NCBI GenBank assembly: GCA_903970475.1
Contig: CAJCIQ010000232.1
Span: forward strand, 1-64,000
From: Beijerinckiaceae bacterium
Lineage (GTDB): Bacteria; Bacteroidota; Bacteroidia; Chitinophagales; Chitinophagaceae
DNA length: 64,000 nucleotides
Direction of reading: 5' to 3'
The number at the start of each line of letters is the position of its first letter. Position 1 is the first letter of the stretch. Position numbers and translations under genes: made by a program. Below the pieces are notes generated by a model. The model made no database searches. It was given only the letters and a program-made list of their open reading frames with translations, and was not told where the DNA came from. Below are positions 41,078 through 49,786 of this stretch, piece after piece.

Positions 41078-42244
41078 TCAAAATACACCTGTATTGTGTC
41101 TAGCCAAGCTGGAAGCTTGTTCCAGGCTCATGCCAAAATGATCTGCCACCAATTGGGGTGAATTGGCATTCAACCAATCATTTAAGGACAGCTCCTGATA
41201 CACAGGGCTGTTAAACAAGACAATGAGTTTCAGGGTTTCCGTACCCGTATTTTCAATATAATGCCCATAACCCTGTTTGATAAAGGCGACCATCCCTTTA
41301 CTGTAAGGCATCGTTTTCACCCGGCCGTGAGAGCCGAATATGCTCACTTTACCGGACCCGCTCATGACGTACTGCCATTCGTCGGCATTGGGGTGCCAGT
41401 GCAGCTCCCGGATGGCGCCAGGCTCGATATTCATCCGTAAAGCTGTCAGGGTATTTTGAATGGGGAACTCCAGGGAAGAAACCAATTTGGTAGATCCTCC
41501 TTTAAACTCATTGTATATTCCATCCCTTTCCATCCGGAACTTGTGGGATGACGTACCAAAAGGGATAGCGGGGTTGATATTCTTGGGTCTGGGTTCTGTG
41601 GCTACCTTTCCCATTCCGATGTACAATTCCTTCTTGGGTAATTGGGCAAAGAAGGCAGCCGGTAAACCCGTATTTCTTGCCAAAATTTCCGGGGAAGTAT
41701 GACTAACCCAATCCGTAATGCTAAAAGTGCCGAACTCAGAAAAATGACCACTGTCAAAACCAATGAGGAAGTGACAGGGTTTATCCCCCAGGCATTGTAA
41801 CATATGTCCATGTCCTTTGGGAAAATACCAAACATCCCCAACCTCAAAATCATCGGTTGAAGTGGTACCATCGGGGCTAATAATGGTGGTGCGTACCTGA
41901 CCTTCCAGTACATAAGCCCATTCTGCCGCAATGGAATGCCAGTGCAGTTCCCGGAAAGCGCCTGGTTGCAGGTGCATGGATACGCCCGCAATGCTTTGAG
42001 ATAGCGGAAATTCTTCCACCGTAGCTTCCTTGGCAGAACCACCTTCGCCAACCCAGCCTTTGGCGCCGTTTTCAATGTCGTAAATAAAATCTTCCAATTC
42101 TTCAGGAGCGCTACCTCCATCCAATGGGCTACCGGTTGCCGAGGCGATACCAGGAATCAAAGAACCAACCGTTGAAGCGGCTGTTACCAGTCCAATGGTA
42201 GACAAAGAGGCCGCAGTTAGGAAATTACGTCTTGAGGTTTGCAT
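41078..42244 (-). CDS. Bicupin, oxalate decarboxylase-like, Tat-exported
   Basis: 388 residues. It starts MQTSRRNFLTAASLSTIGLV, a Tat signal. Two cupin domains follow: the first has RELHWHSIAAEWAYVLEGQV (about residue 110), the second RELHWHPNADEWQYVMSGSG (about 280). In both, the HxH and the downstream Glu of the metal site are intact, with the second-motif His in PKGHGHMLQ and IKQGYGHYIEN. This is the Mn-binding layout of OxdC/OxdD-type bicupins. Known reactions are oxalate to formate plus CO2, or oxidase-like variants; the lid residues that decide were not traced. It is divergent from the GntR regulator and has its own well-spaced promoter. Confidence 0.87.
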   Translation of the reverse strand: MQTSRRNFLTAASLSTIGLVTAASTVGSLIPGIASATGSPLDGGSAPEELEDFIYDIENGAKGWVGEGGSAKEATVEEFPLSQSIAGVSMHLQPGAFRELHWHSIAAEWAYVLEGQVRTTIISPDGTTSTDDFEVGDVWYFPKGHGHMLQCLGDKPCHFLIGFDSGHFSEFGTFSITDWVSHTSPEILARNTGLPAAFFAQLPKKELYIGMGKVATEPRPKNINPAIPFGTSSHKFRMERDGIYNEFKGGSTKLVSSLEFPIQNTLTALRMNIEPGAIRELHWHPNADEWQYVMSGSGKVSIFGSHGRVKTMPYSKGMVAFIKQGYGHYIENTGTETLKLIVLFNSPVYQELSLNDWLNANSPQLVADHFGMSLEQASSLARHNTGVF

Positions 42245-42263
42245 ATAGTTGGATTTACTCCTG

Positions 42264-42294
42264 CAAACTTAAAACGGCTCTCTCGAAAAAACAA
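42264..42294 (-). promoter_or_regulatory. Promoter of the bicupin gene
   Basis: On the minus strand TTG (42292-42294) is followed by exactly 20 nt and TAAGTTTG (42264-42271), an excellent match to the Bacteroidota -33/-7 promoter. The transcript would start some 15 bp before the ATG at 42244. Confidence 0.68.
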
Positions 42295-42296
42295 GT

Positions 42297-42386
42297 AAAC
42301 ATCGTATGTTTTTTGTTAAAACATCTGATGTTTATTTCAACCAGTAAACGCCTCTCCCTGAAAATCACTGAAATCATCGTATGTTT
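42297..42386. promoter_or_regulatory. Three operator-like palindromes in the bicupin/GntR divergent region
   Basis: AAACATCGTATGTTT (42297-42311), AAACATCTGATGTTT (42319-42333, a perfect palindrome around one base) and AATCATCGTATGTTT (42372-42386) share one consensus. The first abuts the -33 of the bicupin promoter, the first two are 22 bp apart, and the third overlaps the -7 box of the GntR gene. The GntR protein at 42394 is the natural candidate ligand for control of both genes. Confidence 0.62.
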
Positions 42387-42387
42387 G
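42380..42387 (+). promoter_or_regulatory. -7 box of the GntR gene
   Basis: TATGTTTG fits TAnnTTTG and ends 6 nt before the ATG at 42394, so the mRNA may be leaderless. It is embedded in the third operator-like repeat. Confidence 0.52.
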
Positions 42388-42393
42388 TACGGC

Positions 42394-43035
42394 ATGAAAC
42401 TCTACGATAAAATTGTAGAACAGCTCAAATCAGATATCCGAAGCGGTAAGTTCAAAGCTGGGGAAAAGATCCCCCCGGAGCCTGAACTCATGAAGCTATA
42501 TGGAGTAGGTAGGTCCACTATCCGGGAAGCCATTAAAACCCTGTCCATGTCAGGTATCCTGAAAGTCCAACAGGGATCCGGCACCTCCGTAAACACCAAC
42601 CTGGATGGGCTGAATATGGAGCAAAAACTACGAAGGGCAGACTTCGATGATATCAATTCGGTGAGGTCTCTCCTGGAAACAGAAATCGTCCGTTTAGCCA
42701 CAACCCATGCATCCCCCAAACAATTAAAGGACATAGCGAAGTCCCTGGATCAAAGGAAAGCCGCCATCCAGGCCGAAAACCCCCAAGCCTGCGCCGATGC
42801 AGATATTGCCTTCCACCTGGCTATAGCCAATGCCGCGGCAAACCCTGTCCTTGCCGATCTTTATTATCATTTTACCTTGATCATGCGCAACTTCTTTCAG
42901 GCCAGGGAAAATCAAGGCATTTCTCAATTTGCCATGAACCATCATTTGCATGAACAGCTACTGGCGGATATTCAACAAAAACGACCCAAACAAGCCCTTG
43001 TTTCTCTACAAAAAATCCTGAACAGCAATTACTAG
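42394..43035 (+). CDS. GntR family regulator, FadR/FCD subfamily
   Basis: About 213 residues from the ATG at 42394 (MKLYDKIVEQLKSDIRSGKF); the open frame upstream to 42232 covers promoter and operators and is not coding. The winged helix is clear: IRSGKFKAGEKIPPEPELMK, YGVGRSTIREAIKTLSMSGI and LKVQQGSGTSV. The all-helical FCD domain follows (LLETEIVRLATTHASPKQLK, ADADIAFHLAIANAAANPVL, MNHHLHEQLLADIQ). Asp and His residues in DIAFH and MNHHLHEQ are the usual metal/ligand positions. It probably represses the divergent bicupin gene and itself. Confidence 0.88.
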   Translation: MKLYDKIVEQLKSDIRSGKFKAGEKIPPEPELMKLYGVGRSTIREAIKTLSMSGILKVQQGSGTSVNTNLDGLNMEQKLRRADFDDINSVRSLLETEIVRLATTHASPKQLKDIAKSLDQRKAAIQAENPQACADADIAFHLAIANAAANPVLADLYYHFTLIMRNFFQARENQGISQFAMNHHLHEQLLADIQQKRPKQALVSLQKILNSNY

Positions 43036-43125
43036 CCAACAGCAACCACTTGCCTTCCACTAGAAAATTTTACCTAAGTAGCCACTGCCATTCACCCGCT
43101 TTCCTTACATTCCTAAAAATCAATT

Positions 43126-44292
43126 ATGTATATTAATGGGATGCAACGCATTCGATCTATTGACTTTGGCAGAGGTCTGGTCATGATCATCATGGCCCTG
43201 GATCATGTCAGGGACATGATGCATATAGACTCCCAAATGCAAAATCCCCTTGACCTCAGCACGACTAACGTCCTGCTCTTTTTCACACGTTGGGTTACCC
43301 ATTTGTGCGCGCCCACCTTTGTTTTTTTGTCAGGGGTTTCGGCATGGCTTTCCTTAAAGCGTAAGAAAGACCAAAGGGAAGCCCGCTTGTTCATACTCAA
43401 AAGGGGCATATGGCTGATCATCCTGGAACTGACGCTGGTCAACTTCGGGTTTTGGTGGGATATACAATGCAGGACCTTGATCACCGAGGTAATAGCGGCC
43501 ATAGGCTTTGGATTTGTCCTGCTGGCCATCCTCTATGACATACACCCTAAAATACTGATTGCCCTGGGGTTGGTCATTGTTTTTGGACATGATATCATGA
43601 CCAACATGAGCAATTCAGGGTTTGTTTTTTCCCTATTATTCAAACCAGGCGCATTTCCCATGGGTACTGGCCGGATATTCATCGTGGGCTATCCCTTTAT
43701 ACCCTGGTTAGGTATTATGCTCTGCGGATTTGGATGTGGACATTTATTCTTTCGACCAGGATATTGGCGGAAACGACTCTTGCTTATTATGGGTCTGTCG
43801 GCGCTGACTTTATTCATCCTACTACGCTTTATTAACCTATATGGAGATCCCGCCCCCTGGAGCGTACAAAAGAACGCTACTTATACCATCTTGTCCTTCC
43901 TCAATGTCAATAAATATCCTCCCTCCCTGCTGTTTACCCTGGTGATGTTGGGTATCCAATTCATTATCCTTAGCATAGCCGAAGAAAGAAAAGGCGTCTG
44001 GATGGACAGGGTATCCGTTTATGGCAAGACGCCCTTGTTTTACTTCCTGGTGCATTTTTACCTGATCCATATCCTTATGTTCCTCATGCTCTTCTGCCAG
44101 GGCTTTCACTTCCAGGACCTGTCCTTCGGACCCGGTCAGATGGGGCGGCCCAAAGGCGTACCTTCCGGTCTGGGCCTGGGCGGTATATACCTGGTATGGA
44201 TAGGTGTAGTACTTGTGATGTATCCGCTATGCCGCTGGTATGGGCGCTATAAAATGACCCACAAGGACAACCTTTGGCTTAAATACCTATAA
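43126..44292 (+). CDS. DUF1624 / heparan-alpha-glucosaminide N-acetyltransferase-like membrane protein
   Basis: 388 residues with about ten TM helices. The N terminus MQRIRSIDFGRGLVMIIMAL and DHVRDMMH is the hallmark of the acyltransferase-3-related HGSNAT/DUF1624 group, with the functional His in ALDH. Further features are TRWVTHLCAPTFVFLSGVSA and YGKTPLFYFLVHFYLIHILM. Known homologues transfer acetyl groups across membranes to sugars, but the bacterial role is mostly unassigned. Start at 43126 or 43141; both fit. Confidence 0.83.
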   Translation: MYINGMQRIRSIDFGRGLVMIIMALDHVRDMMHIDSQMQNPLDLSTTNVLLFFTRWVTHLCAPTFVFLSGVSAWLSLKRKKDQREARLFILKRGIWLIILELTLVNFGFWWDIQCRTLITEVIAAIGFGFVLLAILYDIHPKILIALGLVIVFGHDIMTNMSNSGFVFSLLFKPGAFPMGTGRIFIVGYPFIPWLGIMLCGFGCGHLFFRPGYWRKRLLLIMGLSALTLFILLRFINLYGDPAPWSVQKNATYTILSFLNVNKYPPSLLFTLVMLGIQFIILSIAEERKGVWMDRVSVYGKTPLFYFLVHFYLIHILMFLMLFCQGFHFQDLSFGPGQMGRPKGVPSGLGLGGIYLVWIGVVLVMYPLCRWYGRYKMTHKDNLWLKYL

Positions 44293-44294
44293 CC

Positions 44295-44891
44295 CTAGTA
44301 AAGATTTACACTGAAAACGCCTTTGGTAATCGTTATGGTAGGAGGTGCCCCGGTATTATTTGCTTCGGTGGCCAGTACACCATAAAAAGTACCTTTCAGG
44401 GTCCTTCCGTTATTAGAGGTGACGTTCATATAAAAGTCCTGGTTTCCTGGCACATCATAGTACGCATTATCATTGGCTTGAGCGTTGAGCTCCAGGGAAG
44501 ATGTATGGTCTTCATAGCTGGTATCATTCCACCGGCCCATAAATTGGTTAATGGAAAACAAGTCGTGTTTTACATCCATCAACCAAATTACAAAATGCAT
44601 ACTGTCCTGTTTAGCAGGAACTTTGACATATCCAATCAACTGCAATTCGGGGTAGGCAGGTCCAAGGGTTGCCCAAGCAGAATCTATATCCGTAAAAGCA
44701 GTGGAATAAGCCGTATCTCCGTTAAAGAAAAAGGTCAATGAAGAGGTCTGTAAATTAGTCAGGGTATCCTTTGGTTTCGAAGTAGTGTCGATGGGATTGG
44801 TTCCGGTTTTGCTGACGATACTGGTAGCTTTGGAACAGGAGGTGCACAGGACAATGGCCCACACGAGCGTTCGCAAATGATACGCTTTCAT
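44295..44891 (-). CDS. Predicted lipoprotein of unknown function
   Basis: 198 residues. The signal MKAYHLRTLVWAIVLCTSCS ends in a lipobox-like LCTSC with a Cys at about 19. A Thr/Ser-rich linker and a beta-rich domain follow (SSLTFFFNGDTAYSTAFTDI, LQLIGYVKVPAKQDSMHFVI, GRTLKGTFYGVLATEA). The layout is like small DUF6252-type lipoproteins of Bacteroidota, but the match is only by general pattern. Its stop is 2 bp from the stop of the convergent DUF1624 gene. Confidence 0.72.
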   Translation of the reverse strand: MKAYHLRTLVWAIVLCTSCSKATSIVSKTGTNPIDTTSKPKDTLTNLQTSSLTFFFNGDTAYSTAFTDIDSAWATLGPAYPELQLIGYVKVPAKQDSMHFVIWLMDVKHDLFSINQFMGRWNDTSYEDHTSSLELNAQANDNAYYDVPGNQDFYMNVTSNNGRTLKGTFYGVLATEANNTGAPPTITITKGVFSVNLY

Positions 44892-44902
44892 AGAATGGAT
44901 TA

Positions 44903-45367
44903 TTAATGCGACAAAGATAGGGTCATTTCAGAATTTTTAAGTAGAAATCCGAATTTTGTATACAGCTCTTTTCCCTGGTCGGTCGCATGCAGGCTGATTA
45001 AGGTAACATTTCGTTTGGAAGCCTCTTCAATCAGCTTTTCGAAAATAGAGTCCCCTAACCCTCTTCTTCTGTATCCGGGAAGGGTATAGATATTCATGAT
45101 ATAGGCCCTCCTGGATGGAAGTGATTCATAATTGGGCGGATATTCATGGAAGCATATCCCACCGGTAGCCACAATTTTCCCATCTGCAACCGATAACCAG
45201 TTGACGAAATCATCAGCTACTATATGGTAATTAAAATATGCCAGCAGGGCCTGGGTCAATGGCCCATCCCCGACCTTCATTTTTCCAGGGGTGGCTTCCT
45301 TTAAAAAATTGATTCTCAACCGCACCAGCTCTGGAATATCCGCTTTTGTTGCTACCCGAAAGGACAT
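44903..45367 (-). CDS. GNAT family N-acetyltransferase
   Basis: 154 residues. GNAT features are FRVATKADIPELVRLRINFL (strand 1/helix 1), GKIVATGGICFHEYPPNYES, the acetyl-CoA site YIMNIYTLPGYRRRGLGDSI with RRRGLG, and VTLISLHATDQGKELYTKFG at the end. It acts on an unknown amine. It lies 11 bp upstream of the lipoprotein gene on the same strand and 42 bp from the divergent C1 peptidase gene. Confidence 0.88.
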   Translation of the reverse strand: MSFRVATKADIPELVRLRINFLKEATPGKMKVGDGPLTQALLAYFNYHIVADDFVNWLSVADGKIVATGGICFHEYPPNYESLPSRRAYIMNIYTLPGYRRRGLGDSIFEKLIEEASKRNVTLISLHATDQGKELYTKFGFLLKNSEMTLSLSH

Positions 45368-45409
45368 GGGGGGAGGTGTTTTATTAAATTTAGAGAATTA
45401 TATTGCAGC

Positions 45410-46591
45410 ATGAAAATCTACATTTCCATCGCCATAGGCTTGCTGATGAGTTCCAGCATTTATGCCCAGACAGACCTGATCAATAAGGTCTCTTCCAATC
45501 AAAGCAGCGCTGATTCCTTTCATTTTACGACCATCGTCAGTGCAGAGGCCACAGCCGTTGAAAATCAAGCCAATTCGGGGACTTGTTGGAGCTACGCTAC
45601 CAATTCCTTCCTTGAATCCGAAATGATCAAAGCAGGTAAACCCCCGGTTCACCTGGCAAAAATATTCATTGCCCGCTGCGCCTATGTGGACAGGTCTGAA
45701 AATTATGTCCGTATGCATGGCAATGCCAGTTGGGGTGATGGGGGTGAACCACATGATGTCATTACAATGACTGCCAAATACGGTGCCATTCCTGAATCTG
45801 TATATACAGGTTTGCATTATGGAACAACCACCAACGACTTCGGTGAATTTGAGGCTGTACTCAAATCCATGTTAGACGGAGTTGTTTCCAAAAAAGGCGA
45901 AACCCTTACCCCTGTATGGAAAGATGCCGTCACCAAAGTCATTGATACTTACCTCGGTGAGGTTCCTGCTACTTTTACCTGGCAGGGAAAGTCCTATACC
46001 CCTCAAAGCTTCGCCAAGGAAGTAGTGGGCATCAACCCCAATGATTACCTGGAGTTTATGAGTGTTACCAATGTTCCAAACTACACCAAAGGGATGCTGA
46101 TGGTGCCCGATAATTGGGCTTATGTATGGGATTGGAATATTCCTATGGAGGACATCACTACCATCATCGATTTTGCTTTGAAGTCAGGGTATACCGTATC
46201 CTGGGGAGCTGATGTAAGCGAGCCCTATTTCAGCTTTAAAAATGGAATTGCTTTTGTCCCCTCCGCTGATCTCAAAACCTTGTCTCCCAAAGAAAGGTCA
46301 AGCCTTTTTACCAGTCCCCAACCGGAATTAACCATTACCCCTGAGCTTCGCCAACAGGCTTTTGACAACTATAGCACCACGGACGACCACGACATGCAGA
46401 TCACCGGGTTGGCTAAAGACCAAAACGGAAAGGAATACTATATCGTCAAGAACTCCTGGGGAACTGACAACAACCACCAGGGTTATCTATATGTAACTAA
46501 GGCTTATGTAAAGTATAAGACAACGGTATTTATGGTCAACAAGGCTGCCGTACCCGCTTCCATCCGGGAGAAATTGGGAAAGGCGCAATAA
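45410..46591 (+). CDS. Papain-like C1 family peptidase (bleomycin hydrolase/PepC-like), secreted
   Basis: 393 residues. The N terminus (MKIYISIAIGLLMSSSIYAQ) is a Sec signal. The catalytic Cys lies in ENQANSGTCWSYATNSFLES (Cys59), the His in TTDDHDMQITGLAKD, and the Asn in YYIVKNSWGTDNNHQGYLYV, all intact. A large insertion between the Cys and His parts is typical of the C1B aminopeptidase C/bleomycin hydrolase group. Export to the periplasm differs from cytosolic PepC, so it probably acts as a secreted peptidase. Confidence 0.9.
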   Translation: MKIYISIAIGLLMSSSIYAQTDLINKVSSNQSSADSFHFTTIVSAEATAVENQANSGTCWSYATNSFLESEMIKAGKPPVHLAKIFIARCAYVDRSENYVRMHGNASWGDGGEPHDVITMTAKYGAIPESVYTGLHYGTTTNDFGEFEAVLKSMLDGVVSKKGETLTPVWKDAVTKVIDTYLGEVPATFTWQGKSYTPQSFAKEVVGINPNDYLEFMSVTNVPNYTKGMLMVPDNWAYVWDWNIPMEDITTIIDFALKSGYTVSWGADVSEPYFSFKNGIAFVPSADLKTLSPKERSSLFTSPQPELTITPELRQQAFDNYSTTDDHDMQITGLAKDQNGKEYYIVKNSWGTDNNHQGYLYVTKAYVKYKTTVFMVNKAAVPASIREKLGKAQ

Positions 46592-46737
46592 TCCCCCGTG
46601 ATCCAGGTGCGGTGACCAAAAAAGTTAAGTAAATATACCTATTGGAAGTCTCAGGAATTTTTCTACTTTTACTATCACAATACGCGACCAAATTTATTCA
46701 TTATATGCCGATTGTGTAGGCCTCTTTCTTTATCTCT

Positions 46738-46773
46738 AAAGCGCCTTCAGGACCAACGTTCTGAAGGCGCTTT
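46738..46773 (+). terminator. Rho-independent terminator after the C1 peptidase gene
   Basis: AAAGCGCCTTCAG (46738-46750) pairs perfectly with CTGAAGGCGCTTT (46761-46773) over 13 bp, loop 10 nt, followed by a TTTTCTTTT-like tract on the plus strand. The 146 bp between the peptidase stop and this hairpin hold no gene. Confidence 0.85.
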
Positions 46774-46782
46774 TCTTTTGGG

Positions 46783-46836
46783 GCGCTGCGGCGCCACACG
46801 TCCGGCGATTCATGTCGCGGCCACGCGCCGCAGCGC
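46783..46836. repeat. 12-bp perfect inverted repeat at the end of the eCIS operon
   Basis: GCGCTGCGGCGC (46783-46794) and GCGCCGCAGCGC (46825-46836) enclose 30 bp and end directly at the ATPase stop. It may act as a terminator stem or transcript stabiliser for the minus-strand operon, together with the 46738 hairpin. Confidence 0.55.
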
Positions 46837-48153
46837 TTACTTTGCGAAAAAACGATCTTCTTTTTGAAATTCTTCCCGTATCCCATCAAGGACATCCGCC
46901 TCCTGAAGGGCCTCTAATCCCTTTCCCAAACTGCGGAGGGCGGCAAAATGTATGACATTGAGGATAGAAGCTCCGCTCAACTCAAATTTCCTTGCAATGG
47001 TTTCAAAACTGAAAGGCGCCTCCATATGCTGAGGGATTGATTTCTTCCACAATTCCAGCCTTTCTTCTTCATTGGGCAGAGGGAAGGAAATCACGGCGTT
47101 AAACCGGCGGAGGAATGCCGTATCGATATTGTTTTTGAAATTGGAAGCAAGGATGATCAGGGCTGGGTGGTCTTCAATACGTTGTAACAAGTAAGATACT
47201 TCCTGATTGGCAAATTTATCGTGGGCATTAGATACGTTCATGCGCTTTCCAAACAGGGCATCACATTCATCACAGAAAATGATCCAATCCCTATGCTCTG
47301 CCTGGTTAAAGATCTTTTCCAGGTTCTTCTCCGTTTCCCCAATGTATTTGGAAACAACCTGGGAGATATCAATTCGATAAACGTCCCGGTTAAACTGCTT
47401 ACCCAGTAAGGAAGCAACCAAGGTCTTGCCCGTACCCGGAGGACCATAGAACAGGGACCGGTATCCTCTTTTCACCTTTCTTCCCATATTCCAGTCTTTC
47501 ATCAACCGCTCATTATGGGTCATCCAAACCTGCATATGGTCAATTTGTGAACGGGTATAGGGGTTCAGTACCAGATCGTCCCATTCCATACGGGTGGTCA
47601 GTAACCGGGCAGGAAAATCTGGTCCAAAGCGGGGTTTGGTTTCCTTACCGAACAACACTTTATCCTTAAAGGCGTTTTGAATCAGCAGCCGCCCACTCAT
47701 GGGAGGTTCTCCTTCCCGGACGTTTTCAAGGACTAATGCTTCGGAACTCATCAAAGCCTGATCGGCTCCAAAAAGTGCCTGGATCTGCACCCGGCGCTCC
47801 ATGTCAGAGCCAGCCAGCATAAATAAAACAGTATCTCCGGTAGGCATCATGCCCCTGAAATTACCCGCTTTCACACCGCCCATTTCTACCAGATCTCCAC
47901 CCTGAGGCAATTTACTATTGACAATGGAATCAAAGAAGGTAGGATGCAGGTAGGGTGCAATGGAGGACAGGAGGATCACCTGTTCGTAGGCGTCAAAGGG
48001 TTGGAATTCAGGTGACTGAGACAGGCAGCGCCAGATATCTCCTATGATGATATCGACAGACTGCTCTCCATTCCCGCCCAGGTGATGGTCCAGGCGGGTC
48101 TCGCATAAGCGGCGCAAGTGTTTTAATGCTTCATCTAAGATTTGTGTTGACAT
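46837..48153 (-). CDS. AAA+ ATPase of the contractile injection system operon
   Basis: About 438 residues from the ATG at 48153; a GTG at 48174 overlaps the previous gene. The N-terminal 200 residues are helical and unassigned. The AAA+ module contains GYRSLFYGPPGTGKTLVASL (Walker A), a RDWIIFCDECDALFGKRMNV Walker B with Asp-Glu, ALIILASNFKNNIDTAFLRR (sensor 1 and Arg finger region) and a C-terminal helical lid. Such ATPases are regular members of eCIS loci (the Afp15/Pvc15 type) and are thought to act in assembly or in unfolding and loading of cargo. It is the last gene of the operon here. Confidence 0.88.
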   Translation of the reverse strand: MSTQILDEALKHLRRLCETRLDHHLGGNGEQSVDIIIGDIWRCLSQSPEFQPFDAYEQVILLSSIAPYLHPTFFDSIVNSKLPQGGDLVEMGGVKAGNFRGMMPTGDTVLFMLAGSDMERRVQIQALFGADQALMSSEALVLENVREGEPPMSGRLLIQNAFKDKVLFGKETKPRFGPDFPARLLTTRMEWDDLVLNPYTRSQIDHMQVWMTHNERLMKDWNMGRKVKRGYRSLFYGPPGTGKTLVASLLGKQFNRDVYRIDISQVVSKYIGETEKNLEKIFNQAEHRDWIIFCDECDALFGKRMNVSNAHDKFANQEVSYLLQRIEDHPALIILASNFKNNIDTAFLRRFNAVISFPLPNEEERLELWKKSIPQHMEAPFSFETIARKFELSGASILNVIHFAALRSLGKGLEALQEADVLDGIREEFQKEDRFFAK

Positions 48154-48164
48154 AGTTCGGTCAA

Positions 48165-49775
48165 TTAAGGACACCTTACGGGTGATACAGTGCCTTGAGC
48201 TTTATGATAATCCTCAATAGTCGGTTTACCTACACAATCCGTGAGCAGCTCACTGGACCTGTTCAAAGTACCAAAGTAGGTGGCCATTGCCCGCTGGTAC
48301 TCCGTAGCAGCGGTATGAAATGCACCAACCGTTTGTCCCACTTTTCCACCAAAGGTGGGCGCCGGATGGGAATTGATATAAGAAATAAAGTCTTTGGCAT
48401 GGCTTCCCTCATGGTAAGCCAAGGTAGTATCACCGTGTTTAACGTCCTGGTCGGTTGTTCCCCTTCCGTAACCGGAACCACCGCTCTTGGAGGCGTCGGC
48501 CTGATAGAAGCTTTGGATGGCTACGGTAGGGGCGCCCACCGAATCCACCGAGGTGACCACACCACCCGAGAAGGCAAACCCGGGTGTCCTGTAGTGTGGA
48601 TCCGTTGTTGTCTCCCCTCCCCCTCCGGTCCCCGCCTTGACCCCGTCAGGTTTGATAATCACATTAAATCCATTGAGCGTAAAGGTAACTTCTCCCGTGA
48701 TGGGATCGGGTCCACCCGTACCCTGCGGAACCGGAGCGGTAATGTTGGCAAATTGTTCATCGGCCCATTCATGAATCAATTGAGCCTTGGGTCCGAAACG
48801 GTATTCCATGTAGAGCTTAAAAAGACTACTACCCAACTGCGGAGCCGCAGTCATCAACAGGTTTTTTACAGCACCACTATAAGCCGTCCGCAAATCATTC
48901 CGGAGATTATTATCATTGTTGAGCTGCCCGGCTATCATAACCTGGGCCCCATCTACCAGCGTATTTAACCTGCCTAATATTTCCTCCAACTTTGGCCGGT
49001 CTAAGGTACCATAAACGCCGAATAAAGCGGTATCCCTAAGGGCGGTCGCAAAGTCTGCGACAAAAGCACGCTTATCCTTTTCCTCTCCTCCGGTAAACAG
49101 CCCAGAATCAGGCCAGGCCCAGGCAGGTAATTTGGAACTATTGTCCAGGAATAACCGGATAAGTGGCTTCTTGGTAACCTTGGATGCCTGGACAAATAAG
49201 GTGCGGATGGCCGAGGCAAAACTTTTCTGCAACGATTCCAACAGAACAGGATCGCCCGTAGCGGGTGTCCCTGCACCTGGAGCCTGAGGGGTGGCACCTG
49301 GAGCCTGAGTGCCCGCGGCTTTCTCAGACCCTATCTTGGAAATGATGTCTTCTGCTTTAGTATACATTTCCATCCAGGATTGCAACATTTTATCCAGCAT
49401 GGCTCCATCCACTTTGGAGACTTGCCTATTTTGAGCGGCCGTTTTAATATATTCCATCAGGCTTTCGACATAGGCCCTGCGTTCATTGTCCATATCAACG
49501 GAAGGGGGAGCCGCCTGCATTTGCTGAGCAAGCGGAGCAGCCATCGTCCCTCCTCCGGCAGAGCCGGCCTGCATAGGCAGAGGCGACGTCAGCCCTCCGG
49601 GCGAACCCGTGGTAAGACCGCCTGGTGTGGTAAGACCTCCGGGCACTCCTGTCTGCCCTGATGGGGGTACCGCATTCTGAGCCAGCGCTGTCTGTCCTTT
49701 AAAAAAAGAGCCCTGGTTTTGTACCTGTGGAGGTGCAGTAGCTGAGTCGTCTTGTTTTTGCTGCTCTTTGATCAT
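48165..49775 (-). CDS. eCIS-associated protein with HEGSH metallopeptidase-like motif (candidate cargo)
   Basis: 536 residues. The N terminus holds NQGSFFKGQTALAQNAVPPS, with a GSFF motif shared with the giant effector upstream, then a Pro/Gly/Thr-rich linker with repeated GGLT units. A helical region covers about residues 90-330. The C-terminal part carries TLAYHEGSHAKDFISYINSH, an HExxH motif (455-459) at the end of a beta-rich domain (GFAFSGGVVTSVDSVGAPTV). The third metal ligand could be a Glu or His downstream (AFHTAATEYQ). A secreted effector or a peptidase processing the particle are both possible. No close family was recognised. Confidence 0.6.
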   Translation of the reverse strand: MIKEQQKQDDSATAPPQVQNQGSFFKGQTALAQNAVPPSGQTGVPGGLTTPGGLTTGSPGGLTSPLPMQAGSAGGGTMAAPLAQQMQAAPPSVDMDNERRAYVESLMEYIKTAAQNRQVSKVDGAMLDKMLQSWMEMYTKAEDIISKIGSEKAAGTQAPGATPQAPGAGTPATGDPVLLESLQKSFASAIRTLFVQASKVTKKPLIRLFLDNSSKLPAWAWPDSGLFTGGEEKDKRAFVADFATALRDTALFGVYGTLDRPKLEEILGRLNTLVDGAQVMIAGQLNNDNNLRNDLRTAYSGAVKNLLMTAAPQLGSSLFKLYMEYRFGPKAQLIHEWADEQFANITAPVPQGTGGPDPITGEVTFTLNGFNVIIKPDGVKAGTGGGGETTTDPHYRTPGFAFSGGVVTSVDSVGAPTVAIQSFYQADASKSGGSGYGRGTTDQDVKHGDTTLAYHEGSHAKDFISYINSHPAPTFGGKVGQTVGAFHTAATEYQRAMATYFGTLNRSSELLTDCVGKPTIEDYHKAQGTVSPVRCP

Positions 49776-49786
49776 GATTGGAAAAA

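Noticed and set aside
46783..46836. The GC-rich 12-bp inverted repeat as a recombination or attachment site
   Set aside because: Its place directly at the end of the ATPase gene and beside another hairpin fits transcription termination better.
48195..48968. A 257-residue plus-strand frame opposite the HEGSH protein
   Set aside because: No domain, unlikely composition, and it is fully covered by the well-supported minus-strand operon gene.
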